From positions 1-12,907 of the forward strand of contig JALLBK010000613.1 in assembly GCA_036940085.1 (NCBI GenBank): a stretch of 12,907 nucleotides of DNA, given 5' to 3'. This stretch comes from Discostella pseudostelligera (lineage: Eukaryota; Bacillariophyta; Thalassiosirophyceae; Thalassiosirales; Thalassiosiraceae). Within the stretch, counting starts at the first letter, position 1, and every line of letters starts with the position of its first letter. This document shows, piece by piece, positions 9,564 to 12,907 of the stretch. Made by a program: the position numbers and the translations under genes. The notes under the pieces were generated by a model, which saw nothing but the letters and a program-made list of their open reading frames with translations, did no database searches and was not told where the DNA came from.

Positions 9564-9590
9564 CCATTACTTTATCAATATTGATCCTTT
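9564..9590 (+). repeat. 27-bp direct repeat, copy 2
   Basis: It begins CCATTACTTTATCAATATT. This is the most diverged of the three copies and lies 41 bp before the MITE at 9631. Confidence 0.45.
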
Positions 9591-9622
9591 GGCACCAGTT
9601 CTTCCACACAAATGTATTTCAT

Positions 9623-9897
9623 TCCTTACGCTTAGCTGCAAATGTCGGCCGTGTCATGTCGGCTGGGAGGGGCAAATTTACCCCTGAAATGTCGAATGTC
9701 ATGTCGGCGACATGTCGACACACTTAGCGAAAATATCATCGTTAAACGTATATCTACCTACCTACATACTGATTCCTACATACAGAGTAGGTACGGTAAG
9801 TTGATTTTGTGTCGCTGTGACAGCCCCATGTCGACAGTGTCGCATGTCGCTGACATGTCGGCGACATGTCGGCGACATTTGCAGCTAAGTCCTTATG
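9623..9897. mobile_element. MITE with 8-bp target duplication (element 9631-9889, 259 bp)
   Basis: Both ends carry CTTAGCTGCAAATGTCG in inverted orientation (9631-9647 and the complement of 9873-9889). The flanks are TCCTTACG (9623-9630) and TCCTTATG (9890-9897), an 8-bp duplication with one mismatch. An 8-bp duplication is typical of hAT elements, so I suggest a hAT-type MITE, though superfamily assignment from ends alone is uncertain. Nine ATGTCG words lie inside at 9642, 9656, 9689, 9701, 9712, 9828, 9844, 9855 and 9866, several as GACATGTCGGC units. The centre has TACCTAC/GTAGGTA pairing. There is no coding capacity. Confidence 0.75.
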
Positions 9898-10003
9898 GAG
9901 AGGTCAATGAGATACGATGACAATGGCATCATATTCAAATTTGTTTCATCATGCGGCAATATTGTGGTGGTGACAAGGAGTTCAGCCACCAAATCTCGCT
10001 TGT

Positions 10004-10030
10004 CCATAACTTTGTTATTATCCGCCCATT
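10004..10030 (+). repeat. 27-bp direct repeat, copy 3
   Basis: It begins CCATAACTTTGTTATTATC. It lies on the far side of the MITE from copies 1 and 2. Confidence 0.55.
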
Positions 10031-10305
10031 GTTGCTAATTGATGCATTTACGTGTAGCCTATATTGTAATCTATCAGCGACCAAGCGTATGTGTGGATAG
10101 GTGCTGTGGGGTTGGAGATATTGCTTTCGGCGGCAGCGGCAGGCGGCGGTAATGGTTCGATGGATGTTGTGCATGTGTTGTGCAATGCGGTGTTTTGTGT
10201 TGTGTTGGCTTCTCTCAATCTCAAAACATAGATACTAGTTCCAACAGAGTACCTCTAGCTGTAGCATTGAATCCATACTAGTTTCAAAAGTTCAGTATTC
10301 TATGA

Positions 10306-10331
10306 GGAACACTTTCCGTTCCTGAAATCTA
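10306..10331 (+). repeat. GAACACTTT dispersed motif, copy 2
   Basis: GGAACACTTTCCGTTCC is a 5-bp-arm hairpin, followed by TGAAATCTA. It lies about 50 bp before the element at 10381, with an inverted copy just past that element's other end. Confidence 0.55.
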
Positions 10332-10481
10332 AGAACATTTTGGACTAAATCATTTGTGTGCACAATCACAGAGTGAATGAGGCATTGTCCGCAGGCAGAA
10401 TGTTTTTTGGCTTTTTTTGACTTTTGGGAAATGGACTTTCTTTGACCCCCGGGAACATCCGCAGGCAAAAAGAGAGAATCA

Positions 10482-10496
10482 ACCCAAAATTTGGGT
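10482..10496. repeat. Perfect palindrome inside the 10381 element
   Basis: ACCCAAAATTTGGGT has 7-bp arms around a single central base. It follows a second copy of TCCGCAGGCA (10458-10467), the terminal-repeat core, so the left subterminal region reiterates the end. Confidence 0.55.
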
Positions 10497-11472
10497 GAGC
10501 CTGTAGTCGAGTCAATTGTGCATGAAACTATGCTGACGACTTCGAGCTCGAGGCTCCAACACCAACAGACATTCAGTATCCCACCACTACCATAAACAAC
10601 TGCCTCCACTATCATCCCGATCTGACAACCGCACTAATGATTCTATCAGCCTCCAATGCATCAATAGAATTCTACAAGGGGGGATCTCTCCGTTTAAGTA
10701 TACATAGATGTCCGAATGCTACAATGACTCGATTATTTGGATTAAATAGTTAAGTTTCTATTCAATTATTTTCATGTTGTCTTCTCGATACCGTTCCATT
10801 TTGACTCTCCCCCCATCGAAGCAGTGCCGCTCCGATTAGCCGTTGATCAAAGATAAAAAAATGTTGATTGATGGGTGATCTCATAGATCGTCCTGCATCG
10901 CATTACGACGTACTGCACTTCCTACATCATGATATTTTTCCACAAATATTGTTGCACATGTCCCTCTCTTGTCAGTATCGTTGCACCTTCCTCTCTGATG
11001 GCATCATGTCCCCCCCCTCTGTCTGAATATATCTCATAACCTCGGCAGCTGCTGTGCAAAATCCTTGATTGTTGTTTAAATTGTATTGATGAATGATGGT
11101 CGATGTGTGATGTGTGGCCAACGGCAGGTGAGCACTAGATAATTGACCACCATGCCGTATGCCGCACCGACTTGTCTGGAGCACATCATCCCCCTGTCCT
11201 TTTATTGTATTATCTATTATTGATGTGCCGAGCGTATGGTGAATCTTTGGCTTTGGAGGCGAAGATGGTAATGGTACGGTGGCGGTTGGTGGCGATCGGA
11301 GGATGATAGCATCATCAGGCAGTGGTGACAGCTTCTGCTGGCAAGCCACGACACCCATAGCCATTGCTGTGGCTGAGGCTGGGGTCGGTCGTTCATGGAT
11401 TAAACCAAGGCGCTAGGCGGTAAGTTAGGGGGTAGGGGAGCATGGCGGATATCATGGTAGAGGTGAAGTGGT

Positions 11473-11527
11473 CCCAAAAAAGTTGAGGTGGAGGGTCCAC
11501 CCCGACCTCCACCTCAACTATTTTGGG
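11473..11527. repeat. Long hairpin inside the 10381 element
   Basis: AGTTGAGGTGGAGG (11481-11494) pairs perfectly with 11506-11519. Pairing extends through CCCAAAA/TTTTGGG with one mismatch, giving arms of about 22 bp around an 11-nt loop. Confidence 0.7.
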
Positions 11528-11539
11528 GGATGCACTTTT

Positions 11540-11563
11540 TTGGCTTTTGAACCCAAAAGCCAA
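11540..11563. repeat. 10-bp perfect hairpin next to the right terminal repeat
   Basis: TTGGCTTTTG pairs with CAAAAGCCAA around a 4-nt AACC loop. It is built from the same TTTTGGC words as the inner part of the terminal repeat. Confidence 0.65.
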
Positions 11564-11617
11564 GGAAAAAAGCCAAAAAAATCCTGCCTGCGGACAATGC
11601 CTGAGAGGCATTATATC

Positions 11618-11643
11618 AGATTTTGGGAACACAAAGTGTTCCC
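11618..11643 (-). repeat. GAACACTTT dispersed motif, copy 3 (inverted)
   Basis: On the minus strand it reads GGGAACACTTTGTGTTCCC then AAAATCT. It forms an 8-bp-arm hairpin (11625-11643) and is inverted relative to copy 2 on the other side of the 10381-11601 element. Confidence 0.6.
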
Positions 11644-11843
11644 GGTCTATGTGTGTTCCTACGTGAAAAGAGTACTATTCCGTTCCTAAAGTTGTTGGAC
11701 TAAGTACTACTGACTGCTTGCAGAGTGACAGTCGCTCCACGCACTGTCTTCAAAGTCACAAACACTTGTACATTACCTAAATCCAGGGCGGGCTGGGTTG
11801 CAACTTGCAACGGTGCCAATCTACTCCTACCTTGCCTGCGATG

Positions 11844-12451
11844 TCTTATTCTACTTATGAAGCGAGCATTGTCCGTGCGTCGCTGTGCCGCGTGGAACTC
11901 CTATCGGGGGGCGGCCAAAAGGTCGTGGAGGAATCCGTAGCGGCGGACCCCGCCCGCAACGGCAGACGGGCGGACCTGCGGCGGGCGGCGACGTGACCGT
12001 TCGGCGACGATTCCTACAGTGCGTTCGTGGGAACTGTCGCGGATTCTACGTAGAAATAGAGAGCTTTTCCTACCTATGCCACGGGGGAATCTGTGGACTG
12101 TCCTCTAGTCGACGGCGGGCGGACGGGTGGAATGGCGCCGAATTTCGAGGAAGTGGGGGGTTGGGCGACGATTCCTACCATGGAATTGTCGCCACGATCG
12201 CTGATTTTGGGGGGAGCGAAATGGGGGAGCTGGGACATTGGCGAGGATTGCCACGGGCCGACCATGAAAACGATCATGGAAGGTGGTGCAACCGCCGCGT
12301 GGAAGGGTTCGGGCTGGCTGGGGAGCGTGGACATGGGAAGAGTGAGGGGGGTTCCCGCTGGATGGAATGACATGTTGCCCTTCCTTTTTCCGGGGGGGTC
12401 CGGGGGGGGGTACCCCCCGGAAAAAGACCTCGGTGCCCGAGGAGCCCTTAG
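11844..12451 (-). repeat. Right arm of the long inverted repeat (608 bp, GC-rich)
   Basis: Its reverse complement follows the left arm from CTAAGGGC.CCTCGG (12451 inward), through TTTTTCCGGGGGG and CCCATGTCCACGCTC (complement of 12323-12337), GGATTCCTCC and GTTCCACG, to ATAAGTAGAATAAGA (complement of 11844-11858). It has only one clear copy of the C-run plus AATCAGCGA motif (complement of about 12190-12215), against three in the left arm. Open frames here on both strands are shadows of biased composition. Confidence 0.7.
12385..12425. repeat. Perfect 13-bp hairpin with G-run loop
   Basis: TTTTTCCGGGGGG (12385-12397) pairs with CCCCCCGGAAAAA (12413-12425). The loop holds a further run of nine G. 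The G-rich strand could also form a quadruplex. It lies 26 bp from the outer end of the right arm. Confidence 0.7.
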
Positions 12452-12907
12452 CTACCATAGTTTCTTTTGACTTGTGCGACCAATAATTCAGCATTGGCAC
12501 GGATGAGTATCTCTTCAGGAGATAGATATCTCTTTGTGAGGACGATGAGGTTAGTGGATAAGTGATATGAGTCTCGCTCTGGATGGTACCTTATGTCATT
12601 CATTTAAGTTCGTCGTTCTTTGATTGTTAAATATATCCTTCACAATCTGCTCCGACATTAGCAACACTGGTAAAAATGACCTCAACATCCTTCAACTTCA
12701 AGCGAACGTAAATAATCACATCAGACTCAGACAGGCAACCAACAGAGAGAGAAAAGAGCTGAACTGCAAGCAGCTGCAAGCAAGAAGCGATAGAAGATGG
12801 TAGATACTCGTACCTTACTGTAGATAGATAATCTTTATATGATAGTAAAAGACAAAATCGGCTTCGCCAAACTCACTCGCCAATTTGCTTTTTGTTTGCC
12901 GACCTGT
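12452..12907. other. Right flank, no supported gene
   Basis: No complete exon is recognised. CTGCAAGCAG-type direct repeats occur at 12764-12782. An ATG at 12676 opens only 11 codons before TAA. The stretch may be the upstream region of a gene beyond the window, but nothing here proves that. Confidence 0.35.

Larger units (their letters stand above)
8546..9622. other. Gene-poor spacer with short repeats
   Basis: No gene is supported. A 138-residue minus-strand open frame (8720-9136) has no recognisable domain. The stretch holds a G-quadruplex-type motif, one copy of the GAACACTTT motif, a 17-bp inverted repeat and two copies of a 27-bp word, all listed separately. Base composition turns AT-rich from about 9090 to 9350. 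Confidence 0.45.
9898..10377. other. Spacer between two elements, no gene seen
   Basis: It contains the third 27-bp repeat copy (10004-10030) and the second GAACACTTT motif copy (10306-10331). A CGG-rich simple stretch lies at 10128-10150. I see no exon or RNA gene. Confidence 0.4.
10381..11601. mobile_element. Harbinger-like non-autonomous element (1,221 bp) with roughly 48-bp terminal inverted repeats
   Basis: The left end GGCATTGTCCGCAGGCAG (10381 onward) and the reverse complement of the right end (from 11601) are identical over 18 bases. They stay similar to about position 48-50 through a TTTTTTGGCTTTTTT block ending CTTTTGGG. TGA flanks both ends directly (10378-10380 and 11602-11604), a 3-bp duplication. 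The terminal core TGTCC..AGGCA sits at the same offset as in the element at 7149-8545, which supports a PIF/Harbinger relation although TGA is not the usual TWA. A 130-residue minus-strand open frame (10972-11364) lies inside but resembles nothing I know. No transposase is visible. Confidence 0.7.
6377..12451. mobile_element. Old long-inverted-repeat element or inverted duplication, containing nested elements
   Basis: The interval is bounded by two long arms that match each other in reverse complement (see the two arm entries). Length and layout resemble non-autonomous DNA transposons with long inverted repeats, such as Mutator-like or foldback types. No flanking target duplication could be found and no transposase belonging to the outer element is visible. 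The inner 4.7 kb is largely made of other elements. An inverted duplication of a genomic repeat unit is an equally possible origin. Confidence 0.45.

Noticed and set aside
9631..9889. CRISPR-like array from repeated ATGTCG units
   Set aside because: The repeats are short, irregularly spaced, partly palindromic and symmetric about the centre, within clear terminal inverted repeats in a eukaryotic context.
10972..11364. 130-residue minus-strand open frame inside the 10381 element
   Set aside because: No recognisable family. A captured exon is possible, but nothing in the sequence supports it, so I mention it only within the element.
6364..12465. CACTA-type ends for the long inverted arms, from CACTA at 6367 and ACTA at the mirrored position
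   Set aside because: The similarity outside CTAAGGGC is patchy, and no matching 3-bp duplication flanks it.
12676..12711. First exon of a gene running out of the window
   Set aside because: The 11-codon frame before TAA could be spliced at GTAAAT, but there is no acceptor with a credible continuation in the remaining sequence.

Overview
The window looks like nuclear DNA of a diatom. The evidence is one large spliced gene whose protein starts with a DUF6824-type domain, a family I know essentially from diatoms and relatives, and continues into the Orc1-like/AAA_16 ATPase plus helical-repeat architecture that is expanded in diatoms. Its introns are short (59-101 bp), and the rest of the window is repeat-rich, noncoding and dominated by PIF/Harbinger-type DNA transposons. 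I cannot name the species from the sequence.

Layout. 1-305 is upstream DNA. 306-5209 (+) is a four-exon gene, 306-332, 434-3551, 3611-4045 and 4134-5209, encoding 1,551 residues: DUF6824-like domain, acidic linker, degenerate kinase-like region, AAA_16/STAND ATPase with Walker A and B, and a long TPR-like helical C-terminus. 5210-5422 is its 3' flank. 5423-about 5846 (-) may hold the last exons of a convergent gene, which is weak. 5847-6376 is intergenic. From 6377 to 12451 the DNA is bracketed by two long GC-rich arms in inverted orientation (751 bp and 608 bp), the outline of an old long-inverted-repeat element or an inverted duplication.

Three smaller elements lie inside that bracket. The first is a 1,397-bp PIF/Harbinger element (7149-8545), flanked by TTA duplications and carrying a broken transposase. 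The second is a 259-bp MITE (9631-9889) with an 8-bp target duplication and nine ATGTCG words. The third is a 1,221-bp element (10381-11601) with roughly 48-bp terminal inverted repeats and TGA duplications; its terminal core is related to that of the first. Three dispersed copies of a GAACACTTT-type hairpin motif and three copies of a 27-bp word lie in the spaces between. 12452-12907 has no gene I can support.

How it fits together. The only convincing intact gene is the ATPase. The repeat block does not appear to cooperate with it; it reads as a nested transposon graveyard downstream of a euchromatic gene. The points most worth checking are the unusual domain fusion of the ATPase, a competing upstream acceptor in its second intron that would truncate the protein, and the related termini of the two Harbinger-type elements.
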